A DNA stretch of 64,000 bases from Paracentrotus lividus. Taxonomy: Eukaryota; Echinodermata; Echinoidea; Camarodonta; Echinidae. The notes under the pieces are model-generated. The model was not told the DNA's origin and ran no database searches. It saw nothing but the letters and a program-made list of their open reading frames with translations. Within the stretch, counting starts at the first letter, position 1. Every line of letters starts with the position of its first letter. Positions 1 to 12,300 of the stretch are shown piece after piece. A program made the position numbers and the translations under genes. The DNA lies in assembly GCA_940671915.1 (NCBI GenBank), contig CALNVZ010002100.1, forward strand, positions 69,654,006 to 69,718,005. The letters are read 5' to 3'.

Positions 1-381
1 GTTATGAGCATTTGAATGTTAGGATCACTACTGCTATGGAGATCCTCAAACTGGCAACGGGCCCAAGATGTGTGATGTCATACATGAACAACTTCCCCAT
101 TACTTTTGTACATATTTCACTTAAATTGTCTTTTTCATCAATTCTGTCAGTAGATCTGGTGTTCTTTTTGTGGGAGGACATGTAATATAGGTTTTACAAA
201 ATATAACAATGGACAAAGAATCTGTCCTACAATAAGAAAGAGGAAAAAAAACAATATTTTTGGTATTTTTCTGTCCACTAAATAGGAGAGTTGTTCATGT
301 ATGACATCACACATTTTGGGCCTGTTGCCAGTTTGAGGATCTCCATAGCAGTAGTGATCACAACATTCAAATGCTCATAAC
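1..381. repeat. Foldback (MITE-like) element with about 90-bp terminal inverted repeats
   Basis: Bases 1-92 reappear as the reverse complement at about 290-381 with few mismatches. Both arms carry the same outer sequence, starting GTTATGAGCATTTGAATGTT on the left. The middle (about 93-289) is AT-rich and has no long open frame. This is the form of a non-autonomous DNA transposon or foldback element. The element may begin before base 1, so no target-site duplication can be judged. Confidence 0.8.
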
Positions 382-1899
382 TTTCTTATTATTTATTCAA
401 TTTTTCTCAAACTTTCATTACTCTGTTTCTTTGAATTTTCTGTTTTATACAATTTAATTGAATCCTATAGGGTTTCCTTCTCCTTTAATAGTCTTATTGT
501 TTTAAGGCTGGTAAGGTACACCCCCCCACTCACACACTCCTTAATAAGTTATGGGTTCATCTATCGTATCAATACCACCACACCTCATAAATCGTTTCAT
601 TCATACTTTCATTAGTGTTTACTGATACCATTTTGCTCTCTTGTGCAGCTAAAGACGACAAGTCAAATGCATTTACCCCCCCCCCCCTCCAAACATTCAC
701 GTCACTGACATTTCTATACAAGGGGTCATGAAAGTATAGTATTTGAAACATTTTGTTGCTGATGTCGAATATGACAAGTTACTTTGATCCATTCCATTTA
801 TATCATGTGCCATTGAGGATCGATATAATTCCTCTTAGAAAACAGTCATTCCCATCGATTCCCCTATTGTTGATTGATGTTTGAGGAAATTTTGGGGTCT
901 GAGAAAGATTATTGATGGCTGTGACTCGTAGAAAAGAAAGGAAGAAACTTCAAATACAAGCATCATTAGTTGGGAAGCCGCAAATTGGGTTTTATCTAAT
1001 CAACCAGAGAATATATCGACAGTTTTGGGATTTCTGGTGAATCACTAAGAAGCGATGCACGTCAAACGGAAAATGTTGCCTTTCTGCTCTCTTCCAATCG
1101 CTGAGTTTTAAGTGCTCGAGCTTCTTTCATGCTTCAAGGAACACAGTTCTATCTGAAATGGACGAAAATGGACTGTACTTTGCACCTAAAAAGGAAAATA
1201 TATTATCGGTAATCTGTCATTTTGAATTGGGAAACATAATTGCCGTGTTTGTATGATGTTATTAGCTCAAAATACAACGCAGAAACCTCCTTTACAATTC
1301 ACTATATTTGAAAGCTGTCAGCTCATCAAGCATTATGCCATGGCCTTTAATTCCCGCACTGCTAAAATGTTTGTCTTTATATTGTGCTGCATTTTATGTC
1401 AATCATTTGAAATGATAATTGGTATGAATCTTATAAATCATGTTCATGAAAATGGTTTATTGATGATATGAGGAAAAAATTCAATTCGATAGGCCGTTTA
1501 CGCAAGGAATGGTTTGTTATATAATGTTTGAGATAATAACTCACGCGTCAAATTTAGTTTGATTTCTGATAAGAAATTTCTGGATCTATTTCATAAGCTC
1601 ATTGGTCGACTAATACATATGAGGTGAAAAGTCATTAAACATATATAGTATAGATATATGAAGGCAGTTAGTAGTAAATCAAGCGTGAGTATCAAAATCA
1701 CTTGAGACGATTTTAAAGCAATAATCGTGTATGTATTAAAGATTCTTTTATTTTATTTATTTTTTTTAGACAATAAGATTTGCACTGTTTAACGTACATT
1801 TTCACTCGAATTAATATAAAATGAACACTCGTTTCTGTCGACTTTCACATAATGTATTCGGTGGAGCTAAATAGGATCATAATAATAAGAAAGCCTGAT
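382..1899. other. Intergenic DNA, no gene seen
   Basis: AT-rich sequence with short C-runs near 522 and 668. The open frames are under 75 codons, have no recognisable domain, and do not join through plausible splice sites. A 5' non-coding exon of the downstream + strand gene could lie here unseen. Confidence 0.5.
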
Positions 1900-2190
1900 C
1901 ACATCACTTATAGCGATATGACACGTGGCGGATCCATGCTTTTTATAAGGGGTGGAGTTGGGTGGTATGGCGAGGGAGGCGTAGCGGAACTCCGTTCCAA
2001 GCGAGCGGAGCGAGCGGAGGGGGGGTGATGGGAGTGTGTGGGAGGGGGGTGTCCCCTCCCACAGTAGGGGAATTTTTGAATCTGGTGTGTGAAATGGCGT
2101 TTTCTTGCTCAAACACTTTTTAAAGATTTTAAACATGGTCACCGGATTTTTTAGTGAGGGTGCGCCCCCAACCCCCCCCCTCTAGATCCC
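1900..2190. repeat. GC-rich dispersed repeat
   Basis: A block much richer in G and C than its surroundings. It contains the iterated module GCGAGCGGAGCGAGCGGA near 2000 and runs of G and C near 2020-2060 and 2165-2180. I recall similar modules as abundant dispersed repeats in marine invertebrate genomes, but I cannot name a family. The 91-codon - strand frame here reads as low-complexity Pro/Ser/Arg and is not taken as a gene. Confidence 0.5.
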
Positions 2191-2938
2191 GCTGTCTGTA
2201 TGATGAGAGAGGGAGGAAAAAAAACAGTTTCCAGTTTTTTGATTACTAGCGGTTCGGTTATTTGGTCGCACTCTTACTATGTTTTTGTTGATGCTTTCAT
2301 GTTACCCTGCCAGTTGATTCTGGGTTTCTTCTCCCGGGTCTAGTTTCGCACTCTCTACCTGTTCCCTCAAACATTTCTTTTTTTTTTCAAGGGAATAAAC
2401 TGGATGGCGAATGCCGAATGGTTGCGATATGGTAACTGGTCAATCGTATGTTTGTTTGGCCCTGCCATTTTTATGTGAAAGGCATATTTCTTTGATGGTT
2501 TTCATTACTTTTGTACCATTAGATTTCCAATAAGATTTGCTCTTTTTATTTAAATCAAGTGAAATAAGATTTCTTGTAGAAATTGTATTATTTTTACATT
2601 ACTGCCACCTATTATTGTATTTATGTATATATAATAATCAATCGATGAAATGGAGCAAATTTCTATCGCGACAATAAAGTGATAATAACCGAGCTGCGTT
2701 AGTGGGGCTTGGGTTGTCAAGCCCCAATAAATTCCGCATATATTTTCTTGTTTCTTTCTTTCTCTTCTTTTTTTTTTTTGTTGGACAAAGACTATTTCAT
2801 ATGAATATGAAAAATTCTATATTTCAACAATTCAAATCAGTATGTTTGTTTTCTTTTTCAAGAGAAGCACACAAAGGGGAAAAAAAAGAAGGAAAAAAAA
2901 TGGGGGAATTGACCGACACTGACCCCATTTGAATTAAC
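2191..2938. other. Intergenic DNA, no gene seen
   Basis: AT-rich, with poly-T near 2768 and poly-A near 2880-2900. No domain-bearing frame is visible on either strand. Confidence 0.5.
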
Positions 2939-3430
2939 CTATATGGTCGATATGTGATGACTTACTTTAACACCTACCCGCCCCCCTCCGGTCTCGGCCA
3001 GCGGTGACGTGCAGCACTTTTTATGTACCTTGCTCGCCCGTTCGACAAGGAAAAAATTTGGGTGTAGCCAAATTTCCAAAGTTCCAATTTTGCCCCCTCC
3101 CCCGTCATTAAACTGGATCCGCAAATCTAATAAAATAGTTGAAAGTAAATCATAGCATGATTTTTTTTTTTTTCTTTTTTTTTGGGGGGGCGTTCAAAAA
3201 AAGGGTCATCATTTCTTGTTTTAATAAAGGTGCATAAGGGGCAGGTTTAGGAGCGTTCACTCGGGCAATCAATATTTTTTGTCGTATGTTTCTTTTTCTC
3301 ACCCTGGGTAGGCTCAAAAAATATAAATTTTTAGGCACTTTTTTGGAATTTTTGTGGGCAGGGCGCCTAGACATAACAACGGGGAAAAGTTTAATTGATA
3401 TCCTAACCCTCAAATCTGGGGGGGGGGTCG
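2939..3430. repeat. GC-rich dispersed repeat blocks with poly-C/poly-G ends
   Basis: Two neighbouring blocks (about 2939-3125 and 3150-3430) have homopolymer edges, a long T-run at 3162-3182 followed by G's, and G-runs at 3418-3427. Their style resembles the block at 1900-2190, though I did not align them. The - strand frames are low-complexity Lys/Pro-rich and not convincing as genes. Confidence 0.4.
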
Positions 3431-5510
3431 TGTCCCTCTGTTACCTCCACATAAACATTTAATCGCCATGTCAGGGATCTTATACTATAGATTTTACTCT
3501 GAGTTTCAGTATAAGTGCCGGCTATGTTTGGGATCAGAGTCAATGAAATGAAATCTAATTTCAAATACAGCAAATATGTTTACTGGTTCACTATGTTTAC
3601 TCCCTACTATGTTACTCTCTTTCAAGAAAACCACCTTGGCACATTGATGCAACCAACCAGCTGAATCGACCCCTCACCCCTCATCCCCTCCCCCCCCCCC
3701 CCCCCAATATGTCTTGAGCGAATTCGATAGCCAATCAGGAACCGATAAGAACCTGTTTTGAACAGCTGTGCGATTTGAACAGGACAAGAATCCAAGATCG
3801 CTACGCTACATGATGTAACACCAGATCTAGAAGAATTCATCCATAATAAACTATTCAGATGTAAGTATTTGTTGCTATGATTTTCAAAGAAGATCTAATT
3901 CAAGTTAGTTACAATATGATAATATCGATTAAACGGTCGGTCGGTACCTGGTTACTTCGATCACTACCAGTCCCATACGTTCACATTTATGTTGTTCTCA
4001 CTAACTCGATGTCAATAATGAATCAGTAGGAACACACATTGCTACGAGGTCGATACTACGTATCGACCTCGTTGACCAAGTCCTTTATATTCAGTTGAAA
4101 TTTTTATGAACCACTTTCTCCACTCTTTATGGAAACTGCGTCAATAAAGAAGTAGAATCAATCTGCAGTGCGACTATAGTCCGATAAAAATTAAGCTAGG
4201 CCTAGGCCCTTAAAAAAAAGGAAGAAATTTAAAAAACAACTGAAAAAAAGGAAAAAGAAAAAACTCACACACTGCGTGTCTACGGCAGGAGAAATGCCCA
4301 GCATCAGGCGAGCGCCGCACTCACTATGAATGTATGCGGCCGCGTGTGGCAGTTTGCTATATGTTAAAGAAGAGTCGTCCCAAATCAACTCGGCCAGTAC
4401 CAAGAGTCGGGCAATAGTCACAGAGCAAGTTTGAGTTACCATTGCTCGAATGTTGAGAGCTCAGCTACGTGCTAGCGCTTGGGTTTTACTTCTTATCGAA
4501 CCTTTACCTGAATCGATAATTGGGTAAAAAAAAAATACGGTAGAGTTGAAATCAAGCTTTTGTCCAAGCCAAGAAAAGCGAACTTGTTTGGACTGTAGTC
4601 TTTTTTCAGCCGTTCACTGATGTTTAATAAGGAGGGGGAAGCAAAAGAGACTATGCACTTGATTTGTTTGAGAATCTAATTTGGTTTCTGTTATGTTTAG
4701 CTCTCTGTGGTTGGTATGTTTCTAATATACATTTATGTTTATTCAGTTTTGTTTTCATATTTGTAAGAGAGTAGATAATTATGGCTTGAAATAATATCTT
4801 AAGCGTTGAACAAAAACTAATTTCCCATTTAAGATTTGCGCATGATAATAATAGAAAGTCTGTGGCGGTCTAAGCAATGAAACTGCTCCTCGGACTAGTA
4901 CTTTGACCTAAGCTAACTAGCCTAGGCAGATATTGTTTTCGCCCTCTACTCATATTGAAAGTAGCATGGATTATTACCTGGACGTGTGTGTTGTCTCCTC
5001 AAATTCGTATGAACATCATCGCAAACATTAGTAAAAGGATTAAAACCAGACGATACAGAAGTTTTAATGAAGACCTTGGATATCCAAGTCAGCATGCCAT
5101 AAGAAAACGGTAAAGTGAAATCTTTATTTTTACCCCCAAATAAAATAGATATTCATAGAGATGTTACGATTCTGATATGTGCCGTGAGCAATCCGCGATG
5201 TTCATCCGCTCGTGAGTAGGAAGGGGCCTAAAGAATAATCTTTGCTTTGTCTAACACACATGCACAACCAAAACATTCCTAATTAATACAAGTGAAAAAA
5301 TTATTTTAGATTCATCAATGTTACAAGTCTCTAGCCTACATTCTTTAAATTACAATGACGGTTTAAAACAAATCATTTTAAGAAATGTCTAAACTGTTAG
5401 ACTAGAATAGATCTATGTCTATGTCTATGACGATACTCAGCAGGATCCATAAGTAAGGATATAACGCTGAGAATCACTAGGTGCATAGAATTAGCACTGT
5501 GTTTTTTTTT
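3431..5510. other. Intergenic DNA, no gene seen
   Basis: No convincing coding sequence. It holds a C-run near 3690-3706, a short perfect palindrome at 4044-4072 and AT-rich filler. The 83-codon - strand frame at 4191-4442 ends in a Phe/Leu run caused by an A-rich tract and has no family features. Confidence 0.5.
4044..4072. repeat. Perfect 13-bp inverted repeat with 3-nt loop
   Basis: ACGAGGTCGATAC is followed by TAC and then by its exact reverse complement. The stem is more GC-rich than the flanks. Function unknown; it could be a cruciform site, a protein-binding palindrome or the stub of a foldback element. Confidence 0.7.
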
Positions 5511-5514
5511 TACA

Positions 5515-7318
5515 TTTTAGTTGCTTTTTTTTTTTTAGTTTTTTTTTTTTTTTTTTTTTCTTCATGTTCTATATATTTTGGATATGGAAGCGCCCCCTTG
5601 AAAGCCTCCAAGGAAGTGGCATCAAAGGTGATTTCGGAAGCGCATTCCAAGCAGTCACTGTCCGGGGGAAATAAGAAGTTCTGGTAAAGGGTGTACGCAA
5701 GGGATAGCCAACAACTTCTTGGGGTGGTACTGTCTGGTGTTGCTGGCAATCATGGGTGTTGTGAAGTGGTTGCATTGATCGCTACCATATCATAGCTGGA
5801 TCTTATACATTAGGTATAGGCTTGCAGCTTTTCTCCTCTTCTCCAGGCTCTCCCATTTAGATGTTCTATCATGCAGAGACGCTGTCCATATGATAGTATC
5901 TCTGGAGGGTGAATCTTGCTGCTCGTCTTGTACTGCTTCAATTTGCAAGAATCCTTGTTCGTGGTGAGGGTTCCAGATCGAGCTGCAGTACTCCAGATGA
6001 GGTCTAACAAGAGCGAAGTAAGCTTGCCTGGCGAATCTTTTGTGATGTTTTTACGAAGGTTCCTTCTGACAAGTCCAAGCATCTGATTAGCCGAGATGTT
6101 ATGTTATATGTGTCCATGCAGGAGAAATTAGATGAGAACGTCAGACCAAGAATATCTGAGAACGGTCACTTTTGCTAGGTGATGTCCCCCCAGCGTATAT
6201 AATGTGTTGAATGACTTCGACGGGGAGAGAAAGTAAGTGATAACATTTGTCGGTGTTGAATTCATCTGCCATTGTGCCTGCCCTTGTATACAGTTGACCG
6301 AGGTCCTGTTGCAGAGCAATTCCGTCGGTGACATCAGAGATCTGACGGTACAGAAGACAATCATCGGCAAAGAGCGGATATTGGAAGAAGATACCATTAC
6401 TATGTCATTGATGAATGATATGACAGAATGGCCCGAGAACCGTACCCTGGGCACTCCAGAGGTGACTGGTACCCATTCAGATGACTCGGCATCGAACAAC
6501 AACACACTGTTAATCTTTCAGTAAGAAAGACCCTAATCCATCTAAGTAGTTTCCACGGATCCATAGTGATGAAGTTTATGAAGGAGGCGTTCGTGGGGAC
6601 ACGGTCAAAGCTTTAGAGAAGTCTAATGCAATTGCATCAACTTGTTCTTTCTGATCAAGTGAGTGTGCAATATCTTCCGACGTAATAATCAGCTGGGTCT
6701 CACAAGAGCGACCAGGACGAAGCCATGCTGAGCATCATTGAGAATACTGTTCTCTCGTAGTGATCCATGAATTGCTAAAGAGCACATGTTCAAGCAATTT
6801 ACTGCAGAATGGATGTGATGGATACTGGGCGGTAGTTAGAAACCTTGTCTTATCGCCTTTCTTGAAAATTGGTGAGATATTCGCCAGTCGCCAGTCAGAG
6901 GGAATCATTCCTGTGTCTATGAGATTGTTGGAAAATTGAGTCAGGATGGAGCTATTTCATCGGCGTAGAACTTCAGGATCCTCCCAGGTATACTATCCGG
7001 ACCAGTGCCTTGGTAACATTTATCCTTTTAACTGCTTTTATTTGCCATCGACGGAGATTTCAATGTTATCCATTCTAGGAAACTAGTTGACCAGATCTGG
7101 AATGTTTGATTTATCTTCCACTGTGAAAACTGATTTGGAACTGGTCATTCAGCACTGTAGCTTTCCCTTTCCTGTTGATACAAGCTTTTGGCCACATTGG
7201 AGGGATCCAATTCCGGCAGACTCTTGCTTCCTGGATTTGATGAACTTCAGAATGCTTTGTTACTCTTATCAGCTGGAGAGAAATCTTATTTTGGAAAGTC
7301 CAAATGTCATTTGATGTA
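5515..7318 (-). mobile_element. Decayed, 5'-truncated non-LTR (LINE) retrotransposon, reverse transcriptase remnant
   Basis: Read on the - strand, the block contains reverse-transcriptase pieces in the expected order but in several frames. A segment resembling TGPDSIPGRILKFYADE lies near 7010-6960, then DWRLANISPIFKKGDK near 6905-6855, AQHGF near 6725, and SSEWVPVTSGVP near 6480, where an active element would continue with its catalytic core. The C-terminal end (TSYFPRTVTAWNALP, near 5690-5640) is the typical last motif of Jockey/CR1-like ORF2 proteins. A 40-nt T-rich tract at about 5520-5562, just past the end of the frame, corresponds to a 3' poly(A) tail. The endonuclease domain is absent, which fits ordinary 5' truncation. 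Frameshifts and stops throughout show it is dead. Clade not resolved. Confidence 0.85.
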
Positions 7319-7917
7319 TCATTGTCAAGAATAATCAGATAATGTTTTTAAATTATGATATTAAAGACAGGATGTCATTTTTGTGTAGTAGAACTATAAG
7401 TGCCCATGTCTGCGCACTCACTCATTTTGCGCACAGTTCAAGTGCAGTTAAGTTTTGATTTTCACCTTTTAACAAACATTCAAACATGACAAATGGTTAT
7501 AATTTTCACTTCAGGTTAGCAATAAATTAGCACATAAAAAAAACCTTAAAAAAATCATTGGGTCAATCCTCATCAAATGAACCAATTTTTGGCATTTTGC
7601 CACCCGATCCTGACAGAGAATTCTTGAATATTTTTGCCTGTAGGTCTTGATTATAATGTGCACATGTGCCACATGCAATTCACCTTTTGTATAAAGCATT
7701 ATCAATATCATGATTATGTTTTGATTATAACCTAGTAGACCCTAGGCTTAAAAGTATGAGTAGATGATAACAACTCATACCATGGAGTTGACAAGAATTT
7801 GCCTGCTTGATTGATATTTGAAAGGATATCAATGAATACAATCTCTGGAAAATATACATTTTTAGAAAATCTTATTCATTCTGCTGAGAGATCTGAAATT
7901 GTCTCTTTTTACAACAG
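7319..7917. other. Upstream flank or 5' intron of POC5
   Basis: AT-rich sequence without a recognisable exon. It ends in a good 3' splice site (pyrimidine tract and CAG at 7900-7917) thirteen bases before the POC5 start codon. This implies a 5' non-coding exon and promoter further upstream, which I could not identify. Confidence 0.5.
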
Positions 7918-9388
7918 AAATAAATCCAGCATGTCTACCACAACTGAATCAGACAGTATCCCGATGCTACCTCCGGATGATTCTCCAGGAAGCTCCATAT
8001 CTTCTAGCCTCCAGGAAGAATACCAGGAACTTCTCCAGTATGCTGTAGTGACTCCTCATTATAACCCTTCTCAGCTTCCTCAGACACTGGCTGGAGCTGC
8101 ACAGGCATTTCAACCTCAGAAACCCATTCAAGACCATCTTATCTATCAACAATCAAGTGGTAAGTGATGGTATTAAAGAATTCCAAACCAGTTAAGCAGA
8201 TTGAAAAAGCAGTTTTAAAGCCCAAGTGCTATATTATTCTTAGAAGAACTATATGAATGTGGTATCACTGGAAAGAATTTTCTTTAACATGAACAAAAGA
8301 TTTAGATCAACCAGGTAATGCAGTTTTAATACAAGGCTCTCAAAGTTTGGAATACACTTTTCTGGGATGCACTCTACAGTAGTTGATACATAGTATTTGT
8401 TTTTGTGCATAAATTCAACTTTATGCACAAAAGTTTTTAATGTACTCTTTTGTCTCCACGAATTTGGCTTTAATTTATAAATGTAATTCTGCTTGAATGG
8501 TTAATTTTGCAGAGATTTATTTTCACGAATTTTGCAAGGCAATTCAACTAGTACAAGAACAGAAAAATATCTGTACCTGAAAAAAAGTGGCTTTTATATA
8601 GTCCGATGAACCAGATATTTTTTTTCCAGTAGAGACTGGATCATCAAGTGAAGCTTCAGGACACCTTGGAGAGAGCACTGTTGCTACTGAAGGATCAGTG
8701 AATAGTGAAGAGATGTCTGCAGAGTCTCAGAATGAACGAGGTTCAAGAGGACAGGAGCTCAGGAGGAGAGATCTTACTGGTATTTTGTTGATTATATTTT
8801 GTAGAATTCATATTATGATTTTTAAAGGTCTAAATGAATCACTCTTTGATCCTCAAATTGGCACCAACTTTATTTTAATGTCTTCCCTACAATCTTTAAA
8901 AAAAAATTAAATTGATACTTAAGGATACTTTGTTGAAGAAGATTACAGAATGCAAAACAGAGATTTTTCATTTTCTTTATGTGCCAGCCAATGTAGAGAA
9001 TTGAATGATTATGTTCATTTAAACTGTTACCATTTGATGTACTGCACCAGAAATTCATATTTGTTAACAATTGTTGTTTTGTCTCTTTCTCCCTCTGTTT
9101 CTCCCTCGCTCTCTGTCTGTTTTCTTTTCTTTTTTTTTGGTCTGTCTCACTTTCTTTCTCTCTGTCTCTGTCTATGACTGTCATGCAGCTGCAGTGAATG
9201 AAATGAATAGCCCAATGAGATCCTATAATCCACATGATGATCCTTCACCTGATAGTACACCTACCACTGACCGTTCCACACTAACTAACCCGTCCGATTC
9301 CCCTAGTTCTCCAGTTATTGATCAGGACCTGGTCAGGATGGAGAAGATGCTTGATAACTGGAGCTTGGAACTGAAGAGGACTGTTCTT
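7918..9388 (+). CDS. POC5: POC5 exons 1-3: N-terminal conserved box and Ser-rich linker
   Basis: The first coding exon (acceptor at 7917, ATG 7931, donor GTAAGT at 8160) encodes residues 1-76 with the conserved LQEEYQELLQYAVVTP motif. The second (8630-8779) encodes a Ser/Glu/Gly-rich disordered linker; its 5' splice site GTATTT is weak. The third (9189-9388) follows an unusually long C/T tract (about 9080-9180). It encodes Pro/Ser-rich sequence and then VRMEKMLDNWSLELKRTVL, the start of the helical core and equivalent to the vertebrate KMENVLDLWSSGLK segment. Splice phases are 1, 1 and 0. Confidence 0.93.
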
Positions 9389-12300
9389 GTAAGTATTACC
9401 CTAGTTACTGTCATCAGAGAGAATTAGGTTGGGGCGCAGTGATATCATATCAAGGAGCGCTCTTGCATATAGCAATAACATAATTCCGAGCATGCATTAG
9501 CGGTAAATGCAGTGCACCGTGAGATAGCTTTAGATAGGGGTTGCGCTGCAACGAGCTACAGGCGAGTGATGCTGCGTGCCCCGTCTGAAGTTATCGAGTG
9601 ATCACTGCATTTATATTTCATTGCTCAATACAGGGAAGTGTGTTATTGCTTTTAAAAAATTGCAACATTTTGTTGGCTCTGACTATAGGCCTAAAGGTCT
9701 ACAAAGTAGATCTTGAGCTACTTACCAAAAATCCCAAGGGATTATTCCTTTGGATTTTTTTTATAAGTAGCTCAAGATCTACATTCTGGCCATCCATCAA
9801 GAAAGTATTCATGTAGGCCCTGCCCCAAAGTGTGTTATGACTTTTTTTTCGCAGTTTCACGCACCCAAAGCCTTTGCATAAAAAATACAGCATCACACGT
9901 GGTGCGTTTTGACCAACGACGATGCATAAAATCACAGAGCCATTTTATAATAAGTAATACCCTAGTCACGGTCGTCAGAAAGAATTAGGTGGGGATGGCT
10001 TGACATATTGACCAGCGTTCTTGAAAGTAATATTATATTCACGGTCATCAGAGAGAGATACATGTAGGTGGGGGTGGAGTGACATCATGTTGAAGAGCGT
10101 TCTTGTAAGTACATGTAATACTCTAGTGACGGTCATCAGAGAGAATTAGGTGGGGGCGGATTGACATCATATCCGCTTAGCAAACCTGATTCTTGAGCGA
10201 TGAAAACAATTTTCACTAATGCATGTAGAAGTGTGGCCAAGAGCTACAGCCTGGCTCCTTTTTAATGTTTCGGTCAAGCAAACCAATAGTTCCTCTGTTG
10301 CCAAGGACCTTTGAACGAAAGTACCCGGATGCACTAAATTGCCTACAATGGCCAAGATTCTGTTTGTCATTGGAGTATACTTTTGTTAAAATCATGTTAT
10401 AATTGTTTTTAGGGCAACAGACCTCTGTCAACATACATGTGCTGATATATTCTGTCTTGTTTGGTCCCCAAAAATTGCAGTGTCTAGCCAAAAATTATTT
10501 CACAAGAGCAACATAAGCCTGTTTTAATATAAAAATAAAATATTTCATTTCAATTCCACAAATTTCCAGTCAAAAACATAACAAATACATATTGAAGTAA
10601 TAGTCTGAACTCTCAAGATTTTGAATTTATTTTGTTAATCAAACAGATAATTTAATGGAAAGATCTAGATGAGCAGAAACAGAGGTGTGAAATAGTGTAT
10701 TCCTTCAGCTTGTTCGGTTAAAACTGAACTATGTTCAGGAAGTAAATGACACAAATTGGGGAATATGAATACCATAGAGCATGGTACACCTTGGTTTGAG
10801 AGTAACTATTTAATTTTTTGTTTACCGGACAAAAAGAAAACAAGAATCCATAGAAGATTAGTGAATCTACTTTTTATAGCTTGGAAAGGCCACCACCCAC
10901 TGATGTTATCCACTAAAAACAGATTTTGTCAAGAAAAACGCTAAATTGGTTACTAGTACAATTCTATTTAAATATCTGTTGAGGTTGGTTCTCCAAGACG
11001 TGCACGTGTGAAAACTTGCAAATTTTTGTGTGATGTAACTTTACAAGGATCTGTCCCATATTCATCCATTACTTGTACAAGTTACAAAGTACAACTTTTA
11101 AGTTGCTCGAATCGGTTTCAACAAGAATAGGTCATTGCAAAAGGCCAGTCAAAACAGGGGTCTGTAGGACCTCTGTTCTCATTGATCGAGTAACATAGAA
11201 CTGATCTCCACTTCAGAGTTGCTGCAACCTTATAATTACTTGTTTTTACCAAAAATAGATAAACATCAAATTCTTTTTTAGTACACAACAAAGGATGTGA
11301 ATGACACTAATTGGGGAATACCATAGAGCACTTCACACATTTGTTTGGGAGTAATTTGATTCTTTTGCTTCCAAAGAAAACAAGAAGCCATAGAAAATCA
11401 ATGAACCAACGTCATTTCCTTTAAAGGCCACCGCCCAACTTCTTATCAATGATGAAAAATATATTTTTATGCCTCCACCACCCAAGGTGGTACCGGAGGT
11501 ATCATGTTTTTCAGGTTGTTTTTCATTTAAGGGCGGAGGCATACATTTTTAGGAGAAGTAGTCTTATTTGTCTGTTTTTCAAGAATTGACTACCGGTAGT
11601 TGTACAATTCTATTTAAATATCTGTCAAGGTAGGTAGACGTGCACGTGAGACGTGAGAATGGAAATTTTATGATTCTCTATCTTGATCAATTGTCCTCTT
11701 GCAATGACCCGTTCCGTTTGAAACTTGTTTGAGCAACTTACAAGTGATTGATTGGAATAAAATTTTCTTCTTTTTAAATGTAGGTTTTAAGTTATTGACA
11801 TTTTACTGGAATGAAGATATAACCCAGGGTGAAATTACATTAGGGTCCAATAAAAGTCCAACAGGAAATTTCTATATGTTTATTATTTCTGATGGACCAT
11901 TAGAATTTTCGTTTTATACTCCAATGGAAACGTCCTCAAAAGTTATTGTTCGAAAAAAAAAACTAACTACAAAGTCATGCAATTCTATTACATTCTAAGG
12001 GATCAAAATACTCCAATTTGGTGTCTACAATAATCTTCTTTTCAAATATCCCCCTTTTACAATACCATTAGTTGACAGACCCGCATCAGCCTGTAAATTA
12101 CTCCCTTTTATTGAGGGACCCATACAATGTTCACAAACGTATATTATGTATCTTGTAATTGTAGATCGAAATAGGCTCGTGAGTGAGTGAGGTTTTATAT
12201 GTTGCAAGGCTATGACTTGTTTTGCATGAATTGGTACACTTGTTTGACTGCCCTACAAAGTCTACCCTATAAACATGTATATTGTGTAAACACTCACCTT

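Noticed and set aside
6128..6524. Frames on both strands as host genes
   Set aside because: They lie within the decayed reverse-transcriptase block and change frame repeatedly.
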